From Liolophura sinensis (lineage: Eukaryota > Mollusca > Polyplacophora > Chitonida > Chitonidae), in NCBI RefSeq assembly GCF_032854445.1, contig NW_027018156.1, forward strand, positions 1 to 64,000: 64,000 nucleotides of DNA, read 5' to 3'. A program made the position numbers and the translations under genes. The stretch's first letter is position 1. Each line of letters starts with the position of its first letter. The notes beneath the pieces are model-generated. The model did no database searches, had not been told where the DNA came from, and was given only the letters and a program-made list of their open reading frames with translations. Positions 1 through 13,113 of the stretch are shown piece after piece.

Positions 1-550
1 GTTTCCATGGAGTAAGAGCCGTTGCTGGGCACGTGATTATGACATAAATGATCATTCAATTGTCACTACAGGCAAAAGTATTGGGTCGGACAGCAACGCG
101 GTTTGCACCATTCGATTTCTCGTCACAAAATACGTCGGATTAGCCTCTTACCAGCAGCACTGGAACAGTTTTTCCACTTTTGCATTTTTGCCTGGTCTTT
201 GTGTTAATTGAAACCGGCTACACTGTACTCTGTACAATCGCGACTGGTCATTACTATATTCAACTTTTGACTATAAGTTATGTGCCCTTCGGTAGCCCAG
301 AAGACCTGAAATCTTTGGGCTAAGCCCATTTAACTCACCCAGCAATTGCCTTACTTCTAAGTGCAAGACAATCTCAATGTCTTTATCTACGTGTAGAAAA
401 ACCATACCATTTGTACGTGAAAAAACACAAGGTACTTGATACAGTCTACTGTAAAAGTACAACTGAACACTGACCCACTTCAGTAAGGTGCCAAAAGATG
501 TGGAATTGAGCCAGGCATCGGCAGCTGTTGAAAAATTGCAAATTTCCCTG

Positions 551-1033
551 GTTTCCATGGAGTAAGAGCCGTTGCTGGGCACGTGATTATGATATAAATG
601 ATCATTCAATTGTCACTACAGCCAAAAGTATTGGTCGGAGAGCAACGCGGTTTTTCCTCTTTTTGCATTTTTGCCTGGTCTTTTTGTTAATTGAAATCGG
701 CTACACTGTACTCTGTACAATCGCGACTGGTCATTACTATATTCAACTTTTGACTATAAGTTATGTGCCCTTCGGTAGCCAGAAGACATCAAATCTTTCG
801 GCTAAGCCCATTTAACTCACCCAGCAATTGTCTTACTTCTAAGTGCAAGACAATCTCAATGTCTTTATCTACGTGTAGAAAAACCACACCATTTGTACAT
901 GAAAAACACAAGGTACTTGATACAGTCTGCTGTAAAAAGTACAACTGAACACTGACCCACTTCAGTAAGGTGTCAAAAGATTCGGAATTGAGCCAGGCAT
1001 CGGCAGCTGTTTGAAAAATTGCAAATTTACCTG
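551..1033 (+). repeat. Monomer with ~66-bp internal deletion (483 bp)
   Basis: This unit is 483 bases long. The stretch that normally runs from GCGGTTTGCACC through the GGAACAG before the T-run is missing, and the junction reads GCGGTTTTTCC at ~647-657. The T's on each side can be aligned to either flank, so a few bases of microhomology exist at the breakpoint. The unit shares the rare TTTTTCCTC variant with its right neighbour (near 1202), so the deletion probably arose in a local copy. Confidence 0.85.
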
Positions 1034-1300
1034 GTTTCCATGGAGTAAGAGCCGTTGCTACGCACGTGATTATGACATAAATGATCATTCAATTGTCGCT
1101 ACAGCCAAAACTATTGGTCGGAGAGCAACGCGGATTGCACCATTCGATTTCTCGTCACAAAATTACGTCGGATTAGCCTTCTACTAGTAGCACTGGAACA
1201 GTTTTTCCTCTTTTGCATTTTTGCCTGGTCTTTTTGTTAATTGAAACCGGCTACACTGTACTCTGTACAATCGCGACTGGTCATTACTATATTCAACTTT
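640..1300 (+). repeat. Copy of the 20.97-21.62 kb segment (37 monomers away)
   Basis: The linked rare variants GGTGTCAAAAGATTCGG (near 970), TTGCTACGCACGTG, CCAAAACTATTGG (near 1105) and GCCTTCTACTAGTAGC (near 1176) all recur together near 21289-21500. The offset is ~20,320 bases, 37 monomers plus small indels. Similarity in variant state ends near 1340/21660, where the GGGCTAAGCC and GGGCCAAGCC forms differ. Confidence 0.7.
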
Positions 1301-2131
1301 TGACTATAAGTTATGTGCCCTTCGGTAGCCCAGAAGACCTGAAATCTTTGGGCTAAGCCCATTTAACTCACCCAGCAATTGCCTTACTTCTAAGTGCAAG
1401 ACAATCTCAATGTCTTTATCTACGTGTAGAAAAACCACACCATTTGTACGTGAAAAACACAAGGTACTTGATACAGTCTGCTGTAAAAAGTACAACTGAC
1501 CACAGACCCACATGAATAAGGTGCCAAAAGATGCGGAAATGAGCCAGGTATCGGCAGCTGTTGAAAAATTGCAAATTTCCCTGGTTTCCATGGAGTAAGA
1601 GCCGTTGCTGTGCACGTGATTATGACATAAATGATCATTCAATTGTCACTACAGGCAAAAGTATTGGTCGGACAGCAACGCGGTTTGCACCATTCGATTT
1701 CTCGTCACAAAATACGTCGGATTAGCCTCTTACCAGCAGCACTGGAACAATTTTTCCAATTTTGCAGTTTTGCCTGGTCTTTGTGTTAATTGAAACCGGC
1801 TACACTGTACTTTGTACAATCGCGACTGGTCATTACTATATTCAACTTTTGACTATAAGTTATGTGCCCTTCGTAGCCCAGAAGACCTGAAATCTTTGGG
1901 CTAAGCCCATTTAACTCACCCAGCAATTGTCTTACTTCTAAGTGCAAGACAATCTCAATGTCTTTATCTACGTGTAGAAAAACCACACCATTTGTACGTG
2001 AAAAACACAAGGTACTTGATACAGTCTGCTGTAAAAAGTACAACTGACCACAGACCCACATGAATTAGGTGCCAAAAGATGCGGAATTGAGCCAGGTATC
2101 GGCAGCTGTTGAAAAATTGCAAATTTCCCTG

Positions 2132-2672
2132 GTTTCCATGGAGTAAGAGCCGTTGCTGTGCACGTGATTATGACATAAATGATCATTCAATTGTCACTAC
2201 AGGCAAAAGTATTGGTCGGAGAGCAACGCGGTTTGCACCATTCGATTTCTCGTCACAAAATACGTCGGATTAGCCTCTTACCAGCAGCACTGGAACAATT
2301 TTTCCAATTTTGCATTTTTGCCTGGTCTTTGTGTTAATTGAAACCGGCTACACTGTACTCTGTACAATCGCGACTGGTCATTACTATATTCAACTTTTGA
2401 CTATAAGTTATGTGCCCTTCGGTAGCCCAGAAGACCTGAAATCTTTGGGCTAAGCCCATTTAACTCACCCAGCAATTGCCTTACTTCTAAGTGCAAGACA
2501 ATCTCAATGTCTTTATCTACGTGTAGAAAAACCACACCATTTGTACATGAAAAACACAAGGTACTTGATACAGTAAAAGTACAACTGAACACTGACCCAC
2601 TTCAGTAAGGTGCCAAAAGATGCGGAATTGGGCCAGGCATCGGCAGCTGTTGAAAAATTGCAAATTTCCCTG
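2132..2672 (+). repeat. Monomer with 8-bp deletion (541 bp)
   Basis: GATACAGTAAAAGTAC at 2567-2582 replaces the normal GATACAGTCTGCTGTAAAAAGTAC, a loss of CTGCTGTA. The rest of the unit is ordinary. It is the second-shortest monomer I measured. Confidence 0.85.
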
Positions 2673-4324
2673 GTTTCCATGGAGTAAGAGCCGTTGCTGG
2701 GCACGTGATTATGACATAAATGATCATTCAATTGTCACTACAGGCAAAAGTATTGGTCGGACAGCAACGCGGTTTGCACCATTCGATTTCTCGTCACAAA
2801 ATACGTCGGATTAGCCTCTTACCAGCAGCACTGGAACAGTTTTTCCACTTTTGCATTTTTGCCTGGTCTTTGTGTTAATTGAAACCGGCTACACTGTACT
2901 CTGTACAATCGCGACTGGTCATTACTATATTCAACTTTTGACTATAAGTTGTGTGCCCTTCGGTAGCCCAGAAGACCTGAAATCTTTGGGCTAAGCCCAT
3001 TTAACTCACCCAGCAATTGCCTTACTTCTAAGTGCAAGACAATCTCAATGTCTTTATCTACGTGTAGAAAAACCATATCATTTGTACGTGAAAAACACAA
3101 GGTACTTGATACAGTCTACTGTAAAAAGTACAACTGAACACTGACCCACTTCAGTAAGGTGCCAAAAGATGCGGAATTGAGCCAGGCATCGGCAGCTGTT
3201 GAAAAATTGCAAATTTCCCTGGTTTCCATGGAGTAAGAGCCGTTGCTGGGCACGTGATTATGATATAAATGATCATTCAATTGTCACTACAGCCAAAAGT
3301 ATTGGTCGGAGAGCAACGCGGTTTGCACCATTCGATTTCTCGTCACAAAATACGTCGGATTAGCCTCTTTACCAGCAGCACTGGAACAGTTTTTCCACTT
3401 TTGCATTTTTACCTGGTCTTTTTTGTTAATTGAAATCGCTACACTGTACTCTGTACAATCGCGACTGGTCATTACTATATTCAACTTTTGACTATAAGTT
3501 ATGTGCCCTTCGGTAGCCCAGAAGACCTGAAATCTTTGGGGCCAAGCCCATTTAACTCACCCAGCAATTGTCTTAGTTCTAAGTGCAAGACAATCTCAAT
3601 GTCTTTATCTACGTGTAGAAAAACCATACCATTTGTACGTGAAAAACACAAGGTACTTGATACAGTCTGCTGTAAAAAGTACAACTGGAACACTGACCAC
3701 TTCAGTAAGGTGCCAAAAGATGCGGATTTGAGCCAGGCATCGGCAGCTGTTGAAAAATTGCAAATTTCCCTGGTTTCCATGGAGTAAGAGCCGTTGCTGG
3801 GCACGTGATTATGACATAAATGATCATTCCATTGTCACTACAGGCAAAAGTATTGGTCGGAGAGCAACGCGGTTTGCACCATTCGATTTCTCGTCACAAA
3901 ATACGTCGGATTAGCCTCTTACCAGCAGCACTGGAACAGTTTTTCCACGTTTTGCATTTTTACCTGGTCTTTTTGTTAATTGAAGCCGGCTACACTGTAC
4001 TCTGTACAATCGCGACTGGTCATTACTATATTCAACTTTTGACTATAAGTTTTGTGCCCCTTCGGTTAGCCCAGAAGACGTCAAATCTTTCGGCTAAGCC
4101 CATTTAACTCACCAGCAATTGTCTTACTTCTAAGTGCAAGACAATCTCAATGTCTTTATCTACGTGTAGAAAAAACCACACCATTTGTACGTAAAAAACA
4201 CAAGGTACTTGATACAGTCTGCTGTAAAATGTACAACTCACCACAGACCCACTTCAGTAAGGTGCCAAAAGATGCGGAATTGAGCCAGGTATCGGCAGCT
4301 GTTGAAAAATTGCAACTTTCCCTG

Positions 4325-7240
4325 GTTTCCATGGAGTAAGAGCCGTTGCTGTGCACGTGATTATGACATCAATGATCATTCAATTGTCACTACAGGCAAA
4401 AGTATTGGTCGGACAGCAACGCGGTTTGCACCATTCGATTTCTCGTCACAAAATACGCCGGATTAGCCTCTTACCAGCAGCACTGGAACAATTTTTCCAA
4501 TTTTGCATTTTTACCTGGGTCTTTGTGTTAATTGAAACCGGCTACACTGTACTCTGTACAATCGCGACTGGTCATTACTATATTCAACTTTTGACTATAA
4601 GTTATGTGCCCTTCGGTAGCCCAGAAGACCTGAAAATCTTTGGCTAAGCCCCATTTAACTCACCCAGCAATTGCCTTACTTCTAAGTGCAAGACAATCTC
4701 AATGTCTTTATCTACGTGTAGAAAAACCATACCATTTGTACGTGAAAAACACAAGGTACTTGATACAGTCTGCTGTAAAAAGTACAACTGAACACTGACC
4801 CACTTCAGTAAGGTGCCAAAAGATGCGGAATTAAGCCAGGCATCGGCAGCTGTTGAAAAATTGCAAATTTCCCTGGTTTCCATGGAGTAAGAGCCGTTGC
4901 TGGGCACGTGATTATGACATAAATGATCATTCAATTGTCACTACAGCCAAAAGTATTGGTCGGAGAGCAACGCGGTTTGCACCATTCGATTTCTCGTCAC
5001 AAAATACGTCGGATTAGCCTCTTACCAGCAGCACTGGAACAGTTTTTTCACTTTTGCATTTTTACCTGGTCTTTTTGTTAATTGAAGTCGGCTACACTGT
5101 ACTCTGTACAATTGCGACTGGTCATTACTATATTCAACTTTTGACTATAAGTTATGTGCCCTTCGGTAGCCCAGAAGACCTGAAATCTTTGGGCCAAGCC
5201 CATTTAACTCACCCAGCAATTGCCTTATTTCTAAGTGCAAGACAGTCTCAATGTCTTTATCTACGTGTAGAAAAACCATACCATTTGTACGTGAAAAACA
5301 CAAGGTACTTGATACAGTCTGCTGTATAAAGTACAACTGAACACTGACCCACTTCAGTAAGGTGCCAAAAGATGCGGAATTGAGCCAGGCATCGGCAGCT
5401 GTTGAAAAATTGCAAATTTCCCTGGTTTAAATGGAGTAAGAGCCGTTGCTACGCACGTGATTATGACATAAATGATCATTCAATTGTCACTACAGCCAAA
5501 AGTATTGGTCGGAGAGCAACGCGGATTGCAGCATTCGATTTGTCGTCACAAAATACGTCGGATTAGCCTCTTACCAGCAGCACTGGAACAATTTTTCCAA
5601 TTTTGCATTTTTGCCTGGTCTTTGTGTTAATTGAAACCGGCTACACTGTACTCTGTACAATCGCGACTGGTCATTACTATATTCAACTTTTGACTATAAG
5701 TTATGTGCCCTTCGGTAGCCCAGAAGACCTGAAATCTTTGGGCTAAGCCCATTTAACTCACCCAGCAATTGCCTTACTTCTAAGTGCAAGACAATCTCAA
5801 TGTCTTTATCTACGTGTAGAAAAACCATACCATTTGTACGTGAAAAACACAAGGTACTTGATACAGTCCTGCTGTAAAAAGTACAACTGAACACTGACCC
5901 ACTTCAGTAAGGTGCCAAAAGATGCAGAATTGGGCCAGGCATCGGCAGCTGTTGAAAAATTGCAAATTTCCCTTGTTTCCATGGAGTAAGAGCCGTTGCT
6001 GGGCACGTGATTATGACATAAATGATCATTCAATTGTTACTACAGGCAAAGGTATTGGTCGGAGAGCAACGCGGTTTGCACCATTCGATTTCTCGTCACA
6101 AAATACGTCGGATTAGCCTCTTACCAGCAGCACTGGAACAGTTTTTTCACTTTTGCATTTTTACCTGGTCTTTTTGTTAATTGAAGTCGGCTACACTGTA
6201 CTCTGTACAATCGCGACTGGTCATTACTATATTCAACTTTTGACTATAAGTTATGTGCCCTTCGGTAGCCCAGAAGACCTGAAATCTTTGGGCCAAGCCC
6301 ATTTAACTCACACAGCAATTGTCTTACTTCTAAGTGCAAGACAATCTCAATGTCTTTATCTACGTGTAGAAAAACCACACCATTTGTACGTGAAAAACAC
6401 AAGGTACTTGATACAGTCTGCTGTAAAAAGTACAACTGACCACAGACCCACATGAATAAGGTGCCAAAAGATGCGGAATTGAGCCAGGTATCGGCAGCTG
6501 TTGAAAAATTGCAAATTTCCTTGGTTTCCATGGAGTAAGAGCCGTTGCTGTGCACGTGATTATGACATAAATGATCATTCAATTGTCACTACAGGCAAAA
6601 GTATTGGTCGGAGAGCAACGCGGTTTGCACCATTCGATTTCTCGTCACAAAATACGTCGGATTAGCCTCTTACCAGCAGCACTGGAACAATTTTTCCAAT
6701 TTTGCATTTTTGCCTGGTCTTTGTGTTAATTGAAACCGGCTACACTGCACTCTGTACAATCGCGACTGGTCATTACTATATTCAACTTTTGACTATAAGT
6801 TATGTGCCCTTCGGTAGCCCAGAAGACCTGAAATCTTTGGGCTAAGCCCATTTAACTCACCCAGCAATTGCCTTACTTCTAAGTGCAAGACAATCTCAAT
6901 GTCTTTATCTACGTGTAGAAAAACCACACCATTTGTACGTGAAAAACACAAGGTACTTGATACAGTCTGCTGTAAAAAGTACAACTGAACACTGACCCAC
7001 TTCAGTAAGGTGCCAAAAGATGCGGGATTGGGCCAGGCATCGGCAGCTGTTGAAAAATTACAAATTTCCCTGGTTTCCATGGAGTAAGAGCCGTTGCTGG
7101 GCACGTGATTATGACATAAATGATCATTCAATTGTCACTACAGGCAAAAGTATTGGTCGGACAGCAACGCGGTTTGCACCATTCGATTTGTCGTCACAAA
7201 ATACGTCGGATTAGCCTCTTACCAGCAGCACTGGAACAAT
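4325..7240 (+). repeat. Block A copy 1 (~5 monomers, partner 21 monomers right)
   Basis: A run of linked variants recurs at an offset of ~11,531-11,534 bases. It includes GTTTAAATGG in place of GTTTCCATGG (5425-5434 and 16957-16966), CAATTGCGACTGG, GAAGTCGGCTAC, GCATTCGATTTGTCG, AGATGCAGAATTGGG, GTTACTACAGGCAAAGG and ACTCACACAGC. The two copies part near 7250/18780, where GAAACCGG and GAAATCGG differ. A whole multi-monomer segment was copied, not single units. Confidence 0.85.
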
Positions 7241-7621
7241 TTTTCCAATTTTGCATTTTTGCCTGGTCTTTGTGTTAATTGAAACCGGCTACACTGTACT
7301 CTGTACAATCGCGACTGGTCATTACTATATTCAACTTTTGACTATAAGTTATGTGCCCTTCGGTAGCCCAGAAGACCTGAAATCTTTGGGCCAAGCCCAT
7401 TTAACTCACCCAGCAATTGTCTTACTTCTAAGTGCAAGACAATCTCAATGTCTTTATCTACGTGTAGAAAAACCACACCATTTGTACGTGAAAAACACAA
7501 GGTACTTGATACAGTCTGCTGTAAAAAGTACAACTGAACACTGACCCACTTCAGTAAGGTGCCAAAAGATGCGGAATTGAGCCAGGCATCGGCAGCTGTT
7601 GAAAAATTGCAAATTTCCCTG

Positions 7622-10600
7622 GTTTCCATGGAGTAAGAGCCGTTGCTGGGCACGTGATTATGACATAAATGATCATTCCATTGTCACTACAGGCAAAAGT
7701 ATTGGTCGGACAGCAACGCGGTTTGCACCATTCGATTTCTCGTCACAAAATACGTCGGATTAGCCTCTTACCAGCAGCACTGGAACAGTTTTTCCACTTT
7801 TGCATTTATACCTGGTCTTTTTGTTAATTGAAGCCGGCTACACTGTACTCTGTACAATCGCGACTGGTCATTACTATATTCAACTTTTGACTATAAGTTT
7901 TGTGCCCTTCGGTAGCCCAGAAGACCTGAAATCTTTCGGCTAAGCCCATTTAACTCACCCAGCAATTGTCTTACTTCTAAGTCCAAGACAATCTCAATGT
8001 CTTTATCTACGTGTAGAAAAACCACACCATTTGTACGTGAAAAACACAAGGTACTTGATACAGTCTGCTGTAAAATGTACAACTCACCACAGACCCACTT
8101 CAGTAAGGTGCCAAAAGATGCGGAATTGAGCCAGGTATCGGCAGCTGTTGAAAAATTGCAACTTTCCCTGGTTTCCATGGAGTAAGAGCCGTTGCTGTGC
8201 ACGTGATTATGACATCAATGATCATTCAATTGTCACTACAGGCAAAAGTATTGGTCGGACAGCAACGCGGTTTGCACCATTCGATTTCTCGTCACAAAAT
8301 ACGTCGGATTAGCCTCTTACCAGCAGCACTGGAACAATTTTTCCAATTTTGCATTTTTGCCTGGTCTTTGTGTTAACTGAAACCGGCTACACTGTACTCT
8401 GTACAATCGCGACTGGTCATTACTATATTCAACTTTTGACTATAAGTTATGTGCCCTTCGGTAGCCCAGAAGACCTGAAATCTTTGGGCCAAGCCCATTT
8501 AACTCACCCAGCAATTGCCTTACTTCTAAGTGCAAGACAATCTCAATGTCTTTATCTACGTGTAGAAAAACCATACCATTTGTACGTGAAAAACACAAGG
8601 TACTTGATACAGTCTGCTGTAAAAAGTACAACTGAACACTGACCCACTTCAGTAAGGTGCCAAAAGATGCGGAATTAAGCCAGGCATCGGCAGCTGTTGA
8701 AAAATTGCAAATTTCCCTGGTTTCCATGGAGTAAGAGCCGTTGCTGGGCACGTGATTATGACATAAATGATCATTCAATTGTCACTACAGCCAAAAGTAT
8801 TGGTCGGAGAGCAACGCGGTTTGCACCATTCGATTTCTCGTCACAAAATACGTCGGATTAGCCTCTTACCAGCAGCACTGGAACAGATTTTCCACTTTTG
8901 CATTTTTACCTGGTCTTTTTGTTAATTGAAATCGGCTACACTGTACTCTGTACAATCGCGACTGGTCATTACTATATTCAACTTTTGACTATAAGTTATG
9001 TGCCCTTCGGTAGCCCAGAAGACCTGAAATCTTTGGGCCAAGCCCATTTAACTCACCCAGCAATTGTCTTACTTCTAAGTGCAAGACAATCTCAATGTCT
9101 TTATGTACGTGTAGAAAAAACCACACCATTTGTACGTGAAAAACACAAGGTACTTGATACAGTCTGCTGTAAAAAGTACAACTGAACACTGACCCACTTC
9201 AGTAAGGTGCCAAAAGATGCGGAATTGAGCCAGGCATCGGCAGCTGTTGAAAAATTGCAAATTTCCTTGGTTTCCATGGAGTAAGAGCCGTTGCTGGGCA
9301 CGTGATTATGACATAAATGATCATTCCATTGTCACTACAGGCAAAAGTATTGGTCGGAGAGCAACGCGGTTTGCACCATTCGATTTCTCGTCACAACATA
9401 CGTCGGATTAGCCTCTTACCAGCAGCACTGGAACAGTTTTTCCACTTTTGCATTTTTACCTGGTCTTTTTGTTAATTGAAACCGGCTACACTCTACTCTG
9501 TACAATCGCGACTGGTCATTACTATATTCAACTTTTGACTATAAGTTATATGCCCTTCGGTAGCTCAGAAGACATGAAATCTTTGGGCCAAGCCCATTTA
9601 ACTCACCGAGCAATTGCCTTACTTCTAAGTGCAAGACAATCTCAATGTCTTTATCTACGTGTAGAAAAACCACACCATTTGTACATAAAAAACACAAGGT
9701 ACTTGATACAGTCTGCTGTAAAAAGTACAACTAAACACTGACCCACATTTATAAGGTGCCAAAAGATGCGGAATTGGGCCAGGCATCGGCAGCTGTTAAA
9801 AAATTGCAAATATCCCTGGTTTCCATGGAGTAAGAGCCGTTGCTGGGCACATGATTATGACATCAATGATCATTGAATTGTCGCTACAGCCAAAAGTATT
9901 GGTCGGAGAGCAACGCGGTTTGCACCATTCGATTTCCCGTCACAAAATACGTCGGATTAGCCTCTTACCAGCCGCACTGGAACAGTTTTTCCACTTTTGC
10001 ATTTTTGCCTGGTCTTTTTGTTAATTGAAATCGGCTACACTGTACTCTGTACAATCGCGACTGGTCATTACTATATTCAACTTTTGACTATAAGTTATGT
10101 GCCCTTCGGTAGCCCAGAAGACCTGAAATCTTTGGGCTAAGCCCATTTAACTCACCCAGCAATTGTCTTAATTCTAAGTCCAAGACAATCTCAATGTCTT
10201 TATCTACGTGTAGAAAAACCACACCATTTGTACGTGAAAAACACAAGGTACTTGATACAGTCTGCTGTAAAATGTACAACTCACCACAGACCCACTTCAG
10301 TAAGGTGCCAAAAGATGCGGAATTGAGCCAGGTATCGGCAGCTGTTGAAAAATTGCAACTTTCCCTGGTTTCCATGGAGTAAGAGCCGTTGCTGTGCACG
10401 TGATTATGACATCAATGATCATTCAATTGTCACTACAGGCAAAAGTATTGGTCGGACAGCAACGCGGTTTGCACCATTCGATTTCTCGTCACAAAATACG
10501 CCGGATTAGCCTCTTACCAGCAGCACTGGAACAATTTTTCCAATTTTGCATTTTTGCCTGGTCTTTGTGTTAATTGAAACCGGCTACACTGTACTCTGTA

Positions 10601-11040
10601 CAATCGCGACTGGTCATTACTATATTCAACTTTTGACTATAAGTTATGTGCCCTTCGGTAGCCCAGAAGACCTGAAATCTTTGGGCTAAGCCCATTTAAC
10701 TCACCCAGCAATTGCCTTACTTCTAAGTGCAAGACAATCTCAATGTCTTTATCTACGTGTAGAAAAACCATACCATTTGTACGTGAAAAACACAAGGTAC
10801 TTGATACAGTCTGCTGTAAAAAGTACAACTGACCACAGACCTACATGAATAAGGTGCCAAAAGATGCGGAATTAAGCCAGGCATCGGCAGCTGTTGAAAA
10901 ATTGCAAATTTCCCTGGTTTCCATGGAGTAAGAGCCGTTGCTGGGCACGTGATTATGACATAAATGATCATTCAATTGTCACTACAGCCAAAAGTATTGG
11001 TCGGAGAGCAACGCGGTTTGCACCATTCGATTTCTCGTCA
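7622..11040 (+). repeat. Block B copy 1 (~6 monomers, partner 10 monomers right)
   Basis: The block matches 13114-16530 at an offset of 5,491-5,492 bases. Shared linked variants include GAAGCCGGCTAC with ATAAGTTTTGTGCCC, TGTAAAATGTACAACTCACC, GTGTTAACTGAAACC, GAACAGATTTTCC, CACAACATACG, TATATGCCC with GACATGAAATC, GATTTCCCGTC with CAGCCGCACTGG, and CAGACCTACATG. It ends near 11040 where copy 1 reads CACAACATAC and copy 2 CACAAAATAC. Confidence 0.85.
9340..10987 (+). repeat. Three-monomer higher-order unit, copy 1
   Basis: Three distinct monomers (the CACAACATACG/GACATGAAATC type, the GATTTCCCGTC/TGTAAAATGTAC type and the TACGCCGG/CTACATGAATAAG type) occur in this order and are followed at once by the same three. 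The period is 1648 bases. A third copy of the triplet lies inside block B copy 2 (~14831-16478). Confidence 0.85.
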
Positions 11041-12633
11041 CAACATACGTCGGATTAGCCTCTTACCAGCAGCACTGGAACAGTTTTTTCCACTTTTGCA
11101 TTTTTACCTGGTCTTTTTGTTAATTGAAACCGGCTACACTGTACTCTGTACAATCGCGACTGGTCATTACTATATTCAACTTTTGACTATAAGTTATATG
11201 CCCTTCGGTAGCTCAGAAGACATGAAATCTTTGGGCCAAGCCCATTTAACTCACCGAGCAATTGCCTTACTTCTAAGTGCAAGACAATCTCAATGTCTTC
11301 ATCTACGTGTAGAAAAACCACACCATTTGTACATAAAAAACACAAGGTACTTGATACAGTCTGCTGTAAAAAGTACAACTAAACACTGACCCACATTTAT
11401 AAGGTGCCAAAAGATGCGGAATTGGGCCAGGCATCGGCAGCTGTTAAAAAATTGCAAATATCCCTGGTTTCCATGGAGTAAGAGCCGTTGCTGGGCACAT
11501 GATTATGACATCAATGATCATTGAATTGTCGCTACAGCCAAAAGTATTGGTCGGAGAGCAACGCGGTTTGCACCATTCGATTTCCCGTCACAAAATACGT
11601 CGGATTAGCCTCTTACCAGCCGCACTGGAACAGTTTTTCCACTTTTGCATTTTTGCCTGGTCTTTTTGTTAATTGAAATCGGCTACACTGTACTCTGTAC
11701 AATCGCGACTGGTCATTACTATATTCAACTTTTGACTATAAGTTATGTGCCCTTCGGTAGCCCAGAAGACCTGAAATCTTTGGGCTAAGCCCATTTAACT
11801 CACCCAGCAATTGTCTTACTTCTAAGTCCAAGACAATCTCAATGTCTTTATCTACGTGTAGAAAAACCACACCATTTGTACGTGAAAAACACAAGGTACT
11901 TGATACAGTCTGCTGTAAAATGTACAACTCACCACAGACCCACTTCAGTAAGGTGCCAAAAGATGCGGAATTGAGCCAGGTATCGGCAGCTGTTGAAAAA
12001 TTGCAACTTTCCCTGGTTTCCATGGAGTAAGAGCCGTTGCTGTGCACGTGATTATGACATCAATGATCATTCAATTGTCACTACAGGCAAAAGTATTGGT
12101 CGGACAGCAACGCGGTTTGCACCATTCGATTTCTCGTCACAAAATACGCCGGATTAGCCTCTTACCAGCAGCACTGGAACAATTTTTCCAATTTTGCATT
12201 TTTGCCTGGTCTTTGTGTTAATTGAAACCGGCTACACTGTACTCTGTACAATCGCGACTGGTCATTACTATATTCAACTTTTGACTATAAGTTATGTGCC
12301 CTTCGGTAGCCCAGAAGACCTGAAATCTTTGGGCTAAGCCCATTTAACTCACCCAGCAATTGCCTTACTTCTAAGTGCAAGACAATCTCAATGTCTTTAT
12401 CTACGTGTAGAAAAACCATACCATTTGTACGTGAAAAACACAAGGTACTTGATACAGTCTGCTGTAAAAAGTACAACTGACCACAGACCTACATGAATAA
12501 GGTGCCAAAAGATGCGGAATTAAGCCAGGCATCGGCAGCTGTTGAAAAATTGCAAATTTCCCTGGTTTCCATGGAGTAAGAGCCGTTGCTGGGCACGTGA
12601 TTATGACATAAATGATCATTCAATTGTCACTAC
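10988..12633 (+). repeat. Three-monomer higher-order unit, copy 2
   Basis: This is the direct tandem copy of the triplet at 9340-10987. It has a one-base extension of the T-run near 11085 and CTTCATCTACG near 11298, where copy 1 has CTTTATCTACG. The CTTCATCTACG form is shared with the third copy near 15141, so copies 2 and 3 appear closest to each other. Confidence 0.8.
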
Positions 12634-13113
12634 AGCCAAAAGTATTGGTCGGAGAGCAACGCGGTTTGCACCATTCGATTTCTCGTCACAAAATACGTCG
12701 GATTAGCCTCTTACCAGCAGTACTGGAACAATTTTTCCAATTTTGCATTTTTGCCTGGTCTTTGTGTTAATTGAAACCGGCTACACTGTACTCTGTACAA
12801 TCGCGACTGGTCATTACTATATTCAACTTTTGACTATAAGTTATGTGCCCTTCGGTAGCCCAGAAGACCTGAAATCTTTGGGCTAAGCCCATTTAACTCA
12901 CCCAGCAATTGCCTGACTTCTAAGTGCAAGACAATCTCAATGTCTTTATCTACGTGTAGAAAAACCACACCATTTGTACGTGAAAAACACAAGGTACTTG
13001 ATACAGTCTGCTGTAAAAAGTACAACTGAACACTGACCCACTTCAGTAAGGTGCCAAAAGATGCGGAATTGGGCCAGGCATCGGCAGCTGTTGAAAAATT
13101 GCAAATTTCCCTG

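Larger units (their letters stand above)
1..4660 (+). repeat. Indel-rich left edge of the array
   Basis: About two dozen single-base length changes against the otherwise uniform monomer fall in this stretch. Examples are an extra G near 85, an extra A near 421, a missing C near 778, an extra T near 1011 and 1161, a missing G near 1873, an extra T near 3369 and 3423, an extra G near 3540, a doubled C and T near 4056-4066, an extra G near 4517, and three changes near 4633-4650. Most change the length of a homopolymer run. Two larger deletions (at 650 and 2574) are also here. From ~4.7 kb on the units are almost free of such changes. Confidence 0.75.

Noticed and set aside
1304-1642. Recurrent minus-strand open frame of up to 112 codons in many monomers
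   Set aside because: It is the same frame repeated in each unit, closed by conserved stops, and often truncated by single changes. Differences between copies are freely non-synonymous and no domain is recognisable. Its recurrence is explained by monomer similarity.
7251-7544. Recurrent plus-strand open frame of ~97 codons with hydrophobic start
   Set aside because: It is open only where GGGCCAAGCCC replaces GGGCTAAGCCC (loss of TAA). Neighbouring units carry the stop, and there is no promoter or codon signal that I can see.
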